NCBI RefSeq assembly: GCF_001999465.1
Contig: NZ_MQMF01000003.1
Location: 1 to 64,000, forward strand
Source of the DNA: Fictibacillus arsenicus
GTDB lineage: Bacteria > Bacillota > Bacilli > Bacillales > Fictibacillaceae
Direction: 5' to 3'
Length of the DNA stretch: 64,000 bases
Below the pieces are notes generated by a model that worked only from the letters and a program-made list of their open reading frames with translations, was not told the DNA's origin and did not search any database. Numbering within the stretch: the stretch's first letter is position 1; each line of letters opens with the position of its first letter. Shown here one piece after another: positions 9,281 to 17,117 of the stretch. The translations under genes and the position numbers were made by a program.

Positions 9281-10411
9281 ATGGTAAACGCGGATCGTTT
9301 ATTAAACGAGTTTTTAGAGCTTGTTCAAATTGATTCTGAAACAAGATATGAAAAAGAAATATCAATCGTACTTAAGAAAAAGTTTGAAGAGCTTGGAGTC
9401 GAAGTATATGAAGATGACGCTGAATCTAAAACAGATCATGCGGCAGGGAATTTAATCTGTACGTTAAAAGGAAACAAAGAGGGAGTGGATACCATTTATT
9501 TCACTTCTCATATGGACACCGTAACTCCAGGTAAAGGAATTAAGCCTTCTATTAAAGACGGCTACGTTGTAACAGACGGTACAACGATCCTCGGCGCAGA
9601 TGATAAAGCGGGTCTTGCTGCTATGTTTGAAGCGATTAAAGTTCTAAAAGAAAACAATATTTCACATGGTGATATACAGTTCATCATCACAGTTGGTGAA
9701 GAATCCGGTTTAGTCGGAGCAAAAGCAATGGACGCTTCCAAAATCACAGCAAAATACGGGTTTGCTCTAGATAGCGACGGACCTGTTGGCGATATTATAG
9801 TAGCCGCTCCTACTCAGGCAAAAGTACGAGCCACGATCTACGGTAAATCTGCACATGCTGGTGTTGCACCTGAAAAAGGTGTCTCGGCTATAACAATCGC
9901 AGCCAAGGCGATCTCACGCATGCCTTTAGGCAGAATTGATGAGGAAACAACAGCAAACATCGGCCACTTCCATGGCGGAGGTCACGGTGAACAAACAAAT
10001 ATCGTTTGCGACACAGTATTTGTTTTAGCAGAAGCGCGCTCTTTGATTCATGAAAAGATGGAAGCGCAAACTCAAAAGATGAAGGAAGCTTATGAATCTG
10101 CTGCGGCTGAAATGGGCGGACGAGCTGATGTTAAGGTTGAAGTCATGTACCCTGGATTTAAGTTTAGTGATGGAGACCATGTTGTCGAGATTGCTAAAAA
10201 AGCAGCTGAAAAAATTGGACGTCCGCACAGACTTCTTCATAGCGGTGGCGGCAGTGATGCTAACATAATTGCCGGTCACGGGATTCCGACAGTAAACCTT
10301 GCTGTAGGCTATGAGGAAATTCATACAACCAATGAAAGAATGCCTCTTGAAGAACTGACAAAAACGGCAGAAATGGTTCTCGCAGTAATTGAAGTTGCTT
10401 CTGGAAAATAA
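9281..10411 (+). CDS. yqjE: M20-family peptidase, PepT-like (YqjE)
   Basis: A 376-residue cytoplasmic zinc peptidase of the tripeptidase T group. Visible landmarks are the first metal-site block TSHMDTVTPGKG, the second block GADDKAG with GEESGLVGAKAM, and SGGGSDANI near the C-terminus. It probably releases N-terminal residues from short peptides. ATG 9281 is preceded by ACGAGGGA; the open frame extends upstream into yqjD without a plausible start. It follows yqjD by 17 bases and ends at a terminator. Why a peptidase sits with this operon is unknown, but the yqjC-D-E order is the same in B. subtilis. Confidence 0.85.
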   Translation: MVNADRLLNEFLELVQIDSETRYEKEISIVLKKKFEELGVEVYEDDAESKTDHAAGNLICTLKGNKEGVDTIYFTSHMDTVTPGKGIKPSIKDGYVVTDGTTILGADDKAGLAAMFEAIKVLKENNISHGDIQFIITVGEESGLVGAKAMDASKITAKYGFALDSDGPVGDIIVAAPTQAKVRATIYGKSAHAGVAPEKGVSAITIAAKAISRMPLGRIDEETTANIGHFHGGGHGEQTNIVCDTVFVLAEARSLIHEKMEAQTQKMKEAYESAAAEMGGRADVKVEVMYPGFKFSDGDHVVEIAKKAAEKIGRPHRLLHSGGGSDANIIAGHGIPTVNLAVGYEEIHTTNERMPLEELTKTAEMVLAVIEVASGK

Positions 10412-10423
10412 ATAACAATGACG

Positions 10424-10457
10424 AAACTTGGCGAATTTTCGTCAAGTTTTTGTTTTT
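10424..10457 (+). terminator. Rho-independent terminator after yqjE
   Basis: Stem AAACTTGGCG / CGTCAAGTTT with one G-T pair, then a T-rich tail. Confidence 0.85.
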
Positions 10458-10609
10458 ATATAGGTCAGGATGCCTGTTTTTGTCATAAAAATTAACAAAT
10501 TTATCTTTTAAAGTTGACAGTCTAATTAAGCATTATGTAAGATGTTTTTATCATGTAAAAGAAAATATTGGTAATTATTTTAAAATCTTATTTCGGGGGA
10601 GGAAATGGG

Positions 10610-11107
10610 ATGAGTCAGTTATCGGACATGCATATGATGGTTAATTATATGCGTGGTGTGTATAAAGTCCTTGAAGAGGACTGGCAAAAAAATGCAAAAG
10701 CAATCGGATTAACACAAGCAGAACAGCATATTTTATGGATTGTTTCTCTTGAAGAGGATATTACAATCTCTAAAATCGCCTATTATGGATTATGGGATGT
10801 TTCTACTGTAATGCAGGTGATAAAACGGTTAAAAGACAAAGGTCTCGTTACACTAGAGAAAAAGAATGACGACCGCCGTATCTCTTATGTTTATTTAACT
10901 GAAAAAGGTGTTGAAAAGCATAAGGAATCAACAAGCTTTAATTGCAAAATATATGGTTTCCTGCAAAAGTGGCTCGAAGATGGAGACAAACGTGAATTTT
11001 ATCGGGATCTTATTCAATTACATAAGGATTTAAATAAACATTTTCATGGCGAAGAATTTGTTGAATGGGTTCAGGATACGGGAAAAAGACTGCATGAGGC
11101 AAGGTAG
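10610..11107 (+). CDS. MarR-family regulator, Hpr/ScoC-like
   Basis: A 165-residue winged-helix protein. The recognition region reads AEQHILWIVSLEEDITISKIA then WDVSTVMQVIKRLKDKGLV, followed by a wing with DDRRISYVYLT. The words EQHILWI and VSTVMQ resemble Hpr (ScoC), the transition-state regulator of protease and sporulation genes, but the protein is shorter than the roughly 200 residues of B. subtilis Hpr and lacks its acidic tail. GGGGAGGA precedes ATG 10610. It is monocistronic with its own terminator. Targets are unknown. Confidence 0.75.
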   Translation: MSQLSDMHMMVNYMRGVYKVLEEDWQKNAKAIGLTQAEQHILWIVSLEEDITISKIAYYGLWDVSTVMQVIKRLKDKGLVTLEKKNDDRRISYVYLTEKGVEKHKESTSFNCKIYGFLQKWLEDGDKREFYRDLIQLHKDLNKHFHGEEFVEWVQDTGKRLHEAR

Positions 11108-11125
11108 ATACCTTGTCTTTTTCTT
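11100..11125 (+). terminator. Rho-independent terminator overlapping the end of the Hpr-like gene
   Basis: Palindrome CAAGGTA-GA-TACCTTG containing the stop codon, followed by TCTTTTTCTTTT. Confidence 0.75.
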
Positions 11126-11188
11126 TTGTTTTTAAAGCTCATTCGCTAACATATACTAATAAACATAGTTTCGAAAAAAGGAGTTTTC

Positions 11189-12370
11189 ATGTTGTATCAA
11201 ACCCCCGCGTCAAAAAGAAGAATCATTTTTCATGTTGACATGAACAGCTTCTATGCCTCTGTTGAAATGGCAGAAAATCCAGATCTGCGAGGAAAACCGC
11301 TTGCTGTGGCAGGTAATGTGGAGGAACGTAAAGGAATCATCGTAACCTGCAGCTATGAAGCAAGAGAAAAAGGAGTCAAGACGACGATGCCGCTGTGGCA
11401 GGCTAGAAAGCTATGTCCAAACCTGATTGTTGTTCCACCTGACTTTGAAACATATAAAAGTTATTCTTCAAGAATGTTTCAGCTTCTGCAAGAATACACA
11501 GAATGGGTTGAACCTGTTTCAATTGATGAAGGCTATATGGATGTTACGGAATGCAAACTGCCGTTGGAGACAGCTGAAGAAATTCAGAACAGGCTTTTGA
11601 ATGAGTTGAATCTGCCTTGTTCGATTGGTATCGGACCTAATAAATTTCTGGCCAAGATGGCTTCCGATATGAAGAAGCCGTTAGGTATAACCGTTCTAAG
11701 AAAAAGAGATCTTGCTCAAAAACTATGGCCGCTAAATGTAGGAGATCTGCATGGCATTGGAAAGAAAACAGAAGAAAAACTAAATAAATACGGAATCATT
11801 ACGGTTAAAGACTTAGCGGAAGCGGCAGATTATGAAATTAAACAGCGTTTTGGCATCAATGGTCTTAAAATGAAAGAAAGGGCCAACGGCATTGATCCGC
11901 GTCCCGTCGATCCAAGTTCTGCAAGTGATTATCGTTCAATCGGAAGTTCCACAACATTAAGTGAGGATATTATAAGCACAGGTGAAGCAGAACCGGTTTT
12001 TAAAAGATTGGCTGAAAAAGTTGTGACTCGTCTAAAGACAAAAGGCTATGTGGCTTTAACTATTGCTATTACAATTAGATACAGTGACAGGAAAACAATT
12101 ACACGCAGCAAGATGCTTCTAAATGCTACTCAGGATCAACATGACATTTCAAAAACAGCCTTACAATTGTTTAAGCAACACTGGAACAGAGAACCGGTAA
12201 GACTTCTAGGAATAACAGCAACAGAAGTTGTAGAAAGAGAGAATGCTACTTATCAGCTCGATCTATTTTCTGTTGAGAAAAATGAAAAACAAGCTTTACT
12301 GCATGACGTGCTATCATCGATCGAAAGAAAACATGGTGAAGGAATAATAAAAAGGGGAAAAAATAAATAG
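11189..12370 (+). CDS. dinB: DNA polymerase IV (Y family)
   Basis: A 393-residue translesion polymerase. The first catalytic block is HVDMNSFYASVE; the second is VSIDEGYMDV. A helix-hairpin-helix follows (LHGIGKKTEEKLNKYG), and the C-terminal QLDLF is a sliding-clamp binding motif. It copies damaged or mispaired DNA. AAGGAG precedes ATG 11189. No clear LexA box is visible upstream, unlike the second Y-family gene at 19467. The PAP2 gene follows 15 bases later and may be cotranscribed. Confidence 0.93.
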   Translation: MLYQTPASKRRIIFHVDMNSFYASVEMAENPDLRGKPLAVAGNVEERKGIIVTCSYEAREKGVKTTMPLWQARKLCPNLIVVPPDFETYKSYSSRMFQLLQEYTEWVEPVSIDEGYMDVTECKLPLETAEEIQNRLLNELNLPCSIGIGPNKFLAKMASDMKKPLGITVLRKRDLAQKLWPLNVGDLHGIGKKTEEKLNKYGIITVKDLAEAADYEIKQRFGINGLKMKERANGIDPRPVDPSSASDYRSIGSSTTLSEDIISTGEAEPVFKRLAEKVVTRLKTKGYVALTIAITIRYSDRKTITRSKMLLNATQDQHDISKTALQLFKQHWNREPVRLLGITATEVVERENATYQLDLFSVEKNEKQALLHDVLSSIERKHGEGIIKRGKNK

Positions 12371-12385
12371 GAGCTGGAGACTTTA

Positions 12386-13030
12386 ATGACTCTAAAAAAC
12401 AGCGTTAAAAGAACATTCATTTTAATTACAATCTTTATGGCTTTCTTTATGATGTTCGCCTATCTGTATCATAAGCCCTTTATAGAAGCCGTGGATGTGT
12501 GGTCGATGAAAAACGTATCAGACTTGCATCAGGCACGATTAAACTCATTCTTTATATTTATTACTGATGCAGCTTCCCGGCCGTATCAATATGGAATCTT
12601 GATTTTCTTTTCTGTTTTTTGGCTAATAGCTGAAAGGAAATGGAGAGAACCGCTAGTTTTATGGATATGTTTGATCGGAGTAAGATACGGAAACCATTGG
12701 TTTAAGGTATCGTTTGAGAGGATCAGACCCGAATTTGACCGTGTGATCGAAATAACAGGCTATAGCTTCCCGAGCGGCCATGCGATGATCTCCCTTGCTT
12801 TTTTTGGAATGCTATCATACTTACTTGTTCAAAATTATACTTTTCTGCAATCCTATAAAATAATAATCTATATCATTACGGGTTTATTTATTTTTATGGT
12901 GGGATTCAGCCGTGTTTATTTAGGTGTACACTATCCAACGGATGTGTTTGGGGGTTATCTTGCAGGTGGGACTTGGCTGCTTGTATGTGTACTCATCTAT
13001 AAATGGTTAAAGATGAGATGGAGCGTCTGA
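12386..13030 (+). CDS. PAP2-family membrane phosphatase
   Basis: A 214-residue protein with about five to six membrane segments and all three phosphatase motifs: K-x6-RP (KVSFERIRP), PSGH (FPSGHAM) and SR-x5-H-x3-D (SRVYLGVHYPTD). Members dephosphorylate phosphatidate, phosphatidylglycerophosphate or undecaprenyl pyrophosphate at the outer membrane face; which applies here is not clear. AGGAGCTGGAG lies before ATG 12386. Confidence 0.87.
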   Translation: MTLKNSVKRTFILITIFMAFFMMFAYLYHKPFIEAVDVWSMKNVSDLHQARLNSFFIFITDAASRPYQYGILIFFSVFWLIAERKWREPLVLWICLIGVRYGNHWFKVSFERIRPEFDRVIEITGYSFPSGHAMISLAFFGMLSYLLVQNYTFLQSYKIIIYIITGLFIFMVGFSRVYLGVHYPTDVFGGYLAGGTWLLVCVLIYKWLKMRWSV

Positions 13031-13066
13031 AGTTGAAGAGAGCATTATGCTGCCACTTTGTCGACT

Positions 13067-13170
13067 CGTGGTTTTTTAGTGATTTATCGTGGGATTTTGT
13101 TTACCTTTCGTGGAATTATTTAAATTAACGTGGGATTATTTGCGATAACCGTGGGATTATTTAAATTGAA
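13067..13170. repeat. 21-bp degenerate tandem repeat array 1
   Basis: Five units beginning CGTG start at 13067, 13088, 13109, 13129 and 13150, so spacing is 21, 21, 20 and 21. The best-conserved unit is CGTGGGATTATTT followed by an AT-rich 8-mer. The array lies between convergent genes (PAP2 and namA) and resembles array 3 in sequence. Confidence 0.8.
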
Positions 13171-13190
13171 GGCATCTTAGAGATTGAAGG

Positions 13191-13262
13191 TAGTTGATCT
13201 CCGTTTCAGGATGCTCGCTTTCCGCGGGGCGTACGGTGAATCTCCTTGCTGCGCTGCATTAG
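13191..13262 (-). repeat. Structured intergenic repeat, half copy (reverse orientation)
   Basis: TAGTTGATCTCCG through CTTTCCGCGGGGCG to TCTCCTTGCTGCGC corresponds to one arm of the element in reverse orientation. The matching second arm is absent, so the copy is truncated. With array 1 it fills the gene-free stretch 13031-13275. Confidence 0.75.
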
Positions 13263-13275
13263 ATAATAGCTTACA

Positions 13276-13326
13276 CAAAAAAACTGGCATCTCTTCACCT
13301 ACTAAATTGGTGTGGATGCCAGTTTT
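13276..13326 (-). terminator. Rho-independent terminator after namA
   Basis: On the minus strand AAAACTGGCATC pairs with GATGCCAGTTTT, followed by further T residues; the loop is long. Confidence 0.8.
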
Positions 13327-13345
13327 CTTATCTTCTTACACTCAT

Positions 13346-14371
13346 TTACCAGCCGCGCTCATACTGTTTCGGGCTCTGGATGTCTACTCCTAGCTCTTCG
13401 GCTGCTGATCGAGGCCAATAAGGATCTCTTAAAAACGCACGTGCGATAAAGATTAAGTCGGCCCTCTGGTTCTGCAGAATTTCTTCTGCTTGGCGTCCTG
13501 TTGTAATTAGTCCAACAGCAGCTGTGGGGATATCTGCTGCACTCCTAATCTTTTCTGCAAAAGGTACTTGATAGCCAGGGTATACATTAATCTTTGCCGG
13601 AACAACTGCGCCGGAGCTGCAGTCGATCAAATCGATTCCATCCTCTTTCATCCAGGAAGCATAGATTACAAAGTCTTCTGGAGAGTTTCCTTCAGGATGA
13701 TAGTCATTTGCTGAAATCCTTACAAATAGCGGTCCGTCCCATTCAAGTCTCATTGCTGCAATAATCTCCTGCAGGAAACGGTATCTTTTTTGCTGATTCC
13801 CGCCATAAGAATCTGTTCTTCTATTTGATAGCGGAGACAGGAATTCGTTAATCAAATATCCGTGAGCTCCGTGGATCTCTATAACATCAAATCCTGCAGT
13901 CTTGGCTCTTTTTGCTGCAGCTCTAAATTGATTTACAGTTTCTTCAATTTGCTCCAAAGTCATTTCTTCTGGAGTTTTCATTTTATCCGAAAACGCAATT
14001 GCTGAAGGAGCGATAATCGGTCCGTCAATCATTGCTTTACGGCCAGCATGCGCAATCTGAATGGCAGCTTTAGAGCCATTTTCGTGAATAGATTTTACAA
14101 GAGAAGACAGCCCTTCAATATGACTGTCATCCCAGATACCGAGGTCTTCTGGACTGATTCTTCCTTGAGGACTTACCGCTGCTGCTTCTGTCATGATCAG
14201 ACCAGTCTGTCCAACTGCTCTGGACGTGTAATGTGTCAAATGCCATGGTGTTACTATTCCATCTTGTTCATAGCATGAATACATGCACATAGGTGACATA
14301 ACGATACGGTTTTTTAAAGTGACACCCCGGATCGAATAGGGTTCAAATAATAACGGTTGAATAATAAACAT
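13346..14371 (-). CDS. namA: NADPH dehydrogenase NamA / YqjM (old yellow enzyme)
   Basis: A 341-residue FMN ene-reductase. Hallmarks of the YqjM class are the redox-sensing Cys and Tyr in SPMCMYS, the paired substrate histidines in HGAHGYL and the C-terminal arginine finger in YERGW. It reduces activated C=C bonds with NADPH and responds to electrophile stress in relatives. The start is awkward: AGGAG directly abuts ATG 14371, leaving no spacer, so true initiation may be a few codons in at a non-standard codon. It lies 50 bases after a glycerophosphodiesterase gene, with a palindrome between. Confidence 0.92.
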   Translation of the reverse strand: MFIIQPLLFEPYSIRGVTLKNRIVMSPMCMYSCYEQDGIVTPWHLTHYTSRAVGQTGLIMTEAAAVSPQGRISPEDLGIWDDSHIEGLSSLVKSIHENGSKAAIQIAHAGRKAMIDGPIIAPSAIAFSDKMKTPEEMTLEQIEETVNQFRAAAKRAKTAGFDVIEIHGAHGYLINEFLSPLSNRRTDSYGGNQQKRYRFLQEIIAAMRLEWDGPLFVRISANDYHPEGNSPEDFVIYASWMKEDGIDLIDCSSGAVVPAKINVYPGYQVPFAEKIRSAADIPTAAVGLITTGRQAEEILQNQRADLIFIARAFLRDPYWPRSAAEELGVDIQSPKQYERGW

Positions 14372-14388
14372 CTCCTTTATCTGCTAAA

Positions 14389-14406
14389 ATGAAACTTTAG
14401 TTTCAT
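14389..14406. promoter_or_regulatory. Perfect palindrome before namA, candidate operator
   Basis: ATGAAAC-TTTA-GTTTCAT has 7-bp perfect arms and lies between a TACAAT -10-like hexamer and the namA ribosome site on the minus strand. It looks like an operator for a dimeric repressor, perhaps of the TetR type. The regulator is unknown. Confidence 0.55.
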
Positions 14407-14421
14407 ACATTGTAAAACGAA

Positions 14422-15186
14422 TTACCACCATTTTTGAAGAAATCTGCCTTTTGGAGCTGGTCCATCGCCATTTCGTACATTTCTTGCGATTATCGGATAA
14501 TCCGTAATAATTGCTTCGATCCCCCATTCAAACAGATATGCCATCCATTTTTGGCTGTTTACCGTATAAGGACGTATCGGTATATTATGTCGTTTAAATC
14601 CTTCCAAAATATATGGATGTAAAGACTTGTAGTTTGGATGAGCGGATTGTGAACATACAGCTTTTACATACTCCCAAGGTTCAAAAATACCTGAAGAATA
14701 AAGCGGTGCAGTTTCTATGTACGGGTTCATTTTCCTGATATTTACCAGGCTGTAATGATTAAACGATGAAATGACCGTCTGCTTTTCCATTCCATATTGG
14801 TATAAGAGCTGCAATGTCTTTTCTTCAAGACCGCTGTATTCTATCACGTTGTTTTTTAATTCTATATTAAGAAGCATAGGCAGGGGAGCGATCCATTCTA
14901 AGAACATTTGCAGTGATGGAACATGTTCATTGCTAAACTTCTTTGAAAACCAGCTGCCCGCATCAATTTTTGTAAGTTCTTCATATGAAAAATCTGCAAC
15001 ATTGCCCTTTGTATTTGTAGTTCGATCGAGTTTCTCATCATGGATAATAACAGGAACACCGTCTTTTGAGAGCTGTACATCGAGCTCGATGCCATCTGCG
15101 CCGTCTTCAAAAGCTTTTTTAAATGCTGCCATCGTATTCTCAGGACAATCTTTGCATGAGCCTCTATGGGCAAAAATATAAGTCAT
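14422..15186 (-). CDS. Glycerophosphodiester phosphodiesterase
   Basis: A 254-residue GDPD-family TIM barrel. The catalytic elements are visible at the start: AHRG with ENTMAAF, then GIELDVQLSKDGVPVIIHD. No signal peptide is present, so it is cytoplasmic, like the short bacterial enzymes that hydrolyse glycerophosphodiesters to glycerol 3-phosphate and an alcohol. AAGGAG precedes ATG 15186. It lies upstream of namA on the same strand. Confidence 0.88.
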   Translation of the reverse strand: MTYIFAHRGSCKDCPENTMAAFKKAFEDGADGIELDVQLSKDGVPVIIHDEKLDRTTNTKGNVADFSYEELTKIDAGSWFSKKFSNEHVPSLQMFLEWIAPLPMLLNIELKNNVIEYSGLEEKTLQLLYQYGMEKQTVISSFNHYSLVNIRKMNPYIETAPLYSSGIFEPWEYVKAVCSQSAHPNYKSLHPYILEGFKRHNIPIRPYTVNSQKWMAYLFEWGIEAIITDYPIIARNVRNGDGPAPKGRFLQKWW

Positions 15187-15257
15187 TTAAATGAGCTCCT
15201 TCCTCGACAGTTCATTTTTGTTATTGATAGTATAGGCGAAAATAATTGGCAAGTGAA

Positions 15258-15289
15258 ATAAAATAAACCCCTCCTGTCGCAAGGAGGGG
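15258..15289 (-). terminator. Rho-independent terminator after the 59-residue minus-strand gene
   Basis: On the minus strand CCCCTCCT-TGCGAC-AGGAGGGG is followed by TTTATTTTATTT. Confidence 0.85.
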
Positions 15290-15295
15290 GAATAA

Positions 15296-15475
15296 TTATT
15301 TTCGGCGTTTTGACCGCTTTTTTGGTTCTTGTCTTTTATGTTCTTCAACTTTAGCACCTTTTTCAGTAAGCCAGCGGATAAAAACCAGCTCTTTCTCTGT
15401 AAGAGATCGTTTCGTAAATTTTTCAAACTGAATGCGCAATTCAAGGTATCTTTGGGAAATTTCCGTTTCTACCAC
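15296..15475 (-). CDS. Small hypothetical protein, 59 residues
   Basis: A GTG start at 15475 with AGGGAGGG six to seven bases before it opens a 59-residue frame closed by a strong terminator, which supports a real gene. The product begins MVETEISQRYLELRIQFEKF, has an amphipathic helical body (SLTEKELVFIRWLTEKG) and ends in a very basic tail (KKRSKRRK), suggesting nucleic-acid or ribosome contact. I do not recognise the family. A longer frame on the same strand (15187-15444) lacks a ribosome site and runs through the terminator. Confidence 0.7.
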   Translation of the reverse strand: MVETEISQRYLELRIQFEKFTKRSLTEKELVFIRWLTEKGAKVEEHKRQEPKKRSKRRK

Positions 15476-15611
15476 ATAAATCCCTCCCTAAATCTAGCTC
15501 TTCTTTAAATGATAAGAGTCAGGGACTGGGCTTGTCAATTTTTTCTAATCGGCAATTTTCGCAGGAAAATAAGGAATTTTGAACAAAATAAACGAAAGGA
15601 GCTGATTCGAA

Positions 15612-15950
15612 ATGAAAATATTTCTTAAATTATTTCCGCTGCTGTTAGCCGCGGTCATAGTATCTACTTATATTCCACCCGCTGTACACGCGGCATATCC
15701 TGGCATGCAGGAGCCAGCCTATGCAAAATGGGGGAGACTGGCTGTTTTCGAAACGGGGAAGCGCTATCCAGATTACGATATTGTTGATTATTTATATTTG
15801 GGTCGAAATTTAGCTCAAAATGAAGATATTGTCGAAAAGTTTAAGCTGTGGCTCAAAAAAGGTTCCTCTGAAAAAGGAGTTATTATAACGATTACACTGA
15901 CTCCTAATGGTGTATTTAAAACAATAGCCTTTCAAGAAACGGACCGTTAA
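15612..15950 (+). CDS. yqzG: Exported protein of unknown function, DUF3889 (YqzG-like)
   Basis: A 112-residue protein with a signal peptide (hydrophobic residues 4-22, cleavage likely after VHA) and a small mature domain with AKWGRLAVFETGKRYPDYDI and a C-terminal ITITLTPNGVFKTIAFQE. This matches the DUF3889 pattern of B. subtilis YqzG. Function unknown. AAAGGAGCTG precedes ATG 15612. It converges on proI with one base between the stops. Confidence 0.72.
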   Translation: MKIFLKLFPLLLAAVIVSTYIPPAVHAAYPGMQEPAYAKWGRLAVFETGKRYPDYDIVDYLYLGRNLAQNEDIVEKFKLWLKKGSSEKGVIITITLTPNGVFKTIAFQETDR

Positions 15951-15951
15951 A

Positions 15952-16770
15952 TTACTTAACATTGCCTAATTCTTCGGATCGACTTACTGCTTTTTTAATA
16001 CAAGCTAAAAAAGCATCTTGTACTTGATATTGGTCCAGCTTTCCTATACCCGCTTCAGTCGTTCCGCCGGGGCTTGTTACTTTTTTTCGAAGCTCTATTG
16101 GAGATTCTGATGTGTTCTTCAGCATTAGAGAAGCGCCGAGGAGTGTTTGAGAAATTAATGTTTTGGCTTCTTCATGGGACAGACTTAATTCTTCAGCCGC
16201 TTTTTGCATCGCTTCTGCAATATAATAAATATAAGCTGGTCCGCTGCCGGAAAGCCCTGTGACGATATGAAGCTTATCTTCTGGCACAAGTGTTACGGTT
16301 CCGATCGTTTCAAAAAGTTCAACTGCTTTTTGTACATGAACATCTGCAGCAAATAAACCTTTGGAAAGAGCGGTTGCAGAGTATCCGATTGATGCTGATG
16401 TATTTGGCATCGCTCGAAGTACAGGATTATTCTTATTCGTCCATTCTGTAATAGTGCTTGTTGATATTCCAGCCATAACAGAAATAATGAGCTGCTCTTT
16501 CTGAATAAAAGGTTCAAGACTTTTAACAGCTTGCGAAGCATCCTTAGGCTTAACTGCTAAAAGGATAATGTCAGCCTCTGATACTGCTTCCTTTAAAGTT
16601 GGAGCAGGGATTACACCGTACTTTGTCTGAAGCTCTTTTAGCCTCTCAGAATTGCTGCGGTTTTTAATCGTGATAAGATTTGCCTGCCATTTATTTGTTT
16701 TAATAAGCCCTTCCATAATCGCTTCCGCCATAGCTCCTGCACCAATAAATGTGATTTTTTCTTTTTTCAC
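15952..16770 (-). CDS. proI: Pyrroline-5-carboxylate reductase
   Basis: A 272-residue enzyme making proline from pyrroline-5-carboxylate with NAD(P)H. Landmarks are the dinucleotide-binding IGAGAMAEAI at the start, and the signature region SGSGPAY with SPGGTTEAGI near the C-terminus. The start is GTG 16770 with GGGAGGG seven bases upstream. It is preceded on the same strand by a T-box leader with a proline specifier, so expression should rise when uncharged tRNA-Pro accumulates, as for B. subtilis proI. Confidence 0.92.
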   Translation of the reverse strand: MKKEKITFIGAGAMAEAIMEGLIKTNKWQANLITIKNRSNSERLKELQTKYGVIPAPTLKEAVSEADIILLAVKPKDASQAVKSLEPFIQKEQLIISVMAGISTSTITEWTNKNNPVLRAMPNTSASIGYSATALSKGLFAADVHVQKAVELFETIGTVTLVPEDKLHIVTGLSGSGPAYIYYIAEAMQKAAEELSLSHEEAKTLISQTLLGASLMLKNTSESPIELRKKVTSPGGTTEAGIGKLDQYQVQDAFLACIKKAVSRSEELGNVK

Positions 16771-16800
16771 GACAGATCCCTCCCTCAATTTTTTGAGTAT

Positions 16801-17022
16801 AAAAAAACTCCCAAGTCCTGTTTAAAGGACGGATGGGAGTGATCCGTGGTACCACCTTTATTGGCAAAAAGTTCTTGCCCGCTCGAAACGCCTGTATCGC
16901 AGAACTGCGCTGGATTTCTCCAGATGCTCTGAGGGCAGGTTCAGTATTTCCTTTTCCGGTGAAATCTTGCAGCCTTTGGATTTCACTCTCTGAGCGGGGG
17001 AGAATACTTACTGATCCCTTTC
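16801..17022 (-). ncRNA. T-box riboswitch leader, proline specifier
   Basis: On the minus strand the conserved T-box AGGTGGTACCACGG is at 16857-16844. It is followed by a terminator (ACTCCCATCCGTCC pairing with GGACTTGGGAGT, then seven T) at 16840-16801. The specifier in Stem I reads GAA-CCT-G, with CCT at 16939-16937, a proline codon, which fits the downstream proI. It explains the gene-free stretch 16771-17117. A plus-strand frame running through it is antisense and not coding. Confidence 0.93.
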
Positions 17023-17117
17023 AACGCAAATTATATTATCCAAATCTTTTATATTTTAAAAAACATTATGCTATGATTTCTATATGTATGTCAACAAGTA
17101 ATTATTTGGAGGAAATC

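Noticed and set aside
13067-13170. CRISPR array
   Set aside because: The repeats are 20-21 bp head to tail with no unique spacers and no cas genes nearby.
15187-15444. 85-residue minus-strand frame
   Set aside because: It runs through a strong terminator and lacks a ribosome site; the 59-residue frame at 15296-15475 has both.
16833-17117. N-terminal extension of the metallo-hydrolase frame
   Set aside because: It is antisense to the proline T-box; the ribosome site and family start are at 17118.
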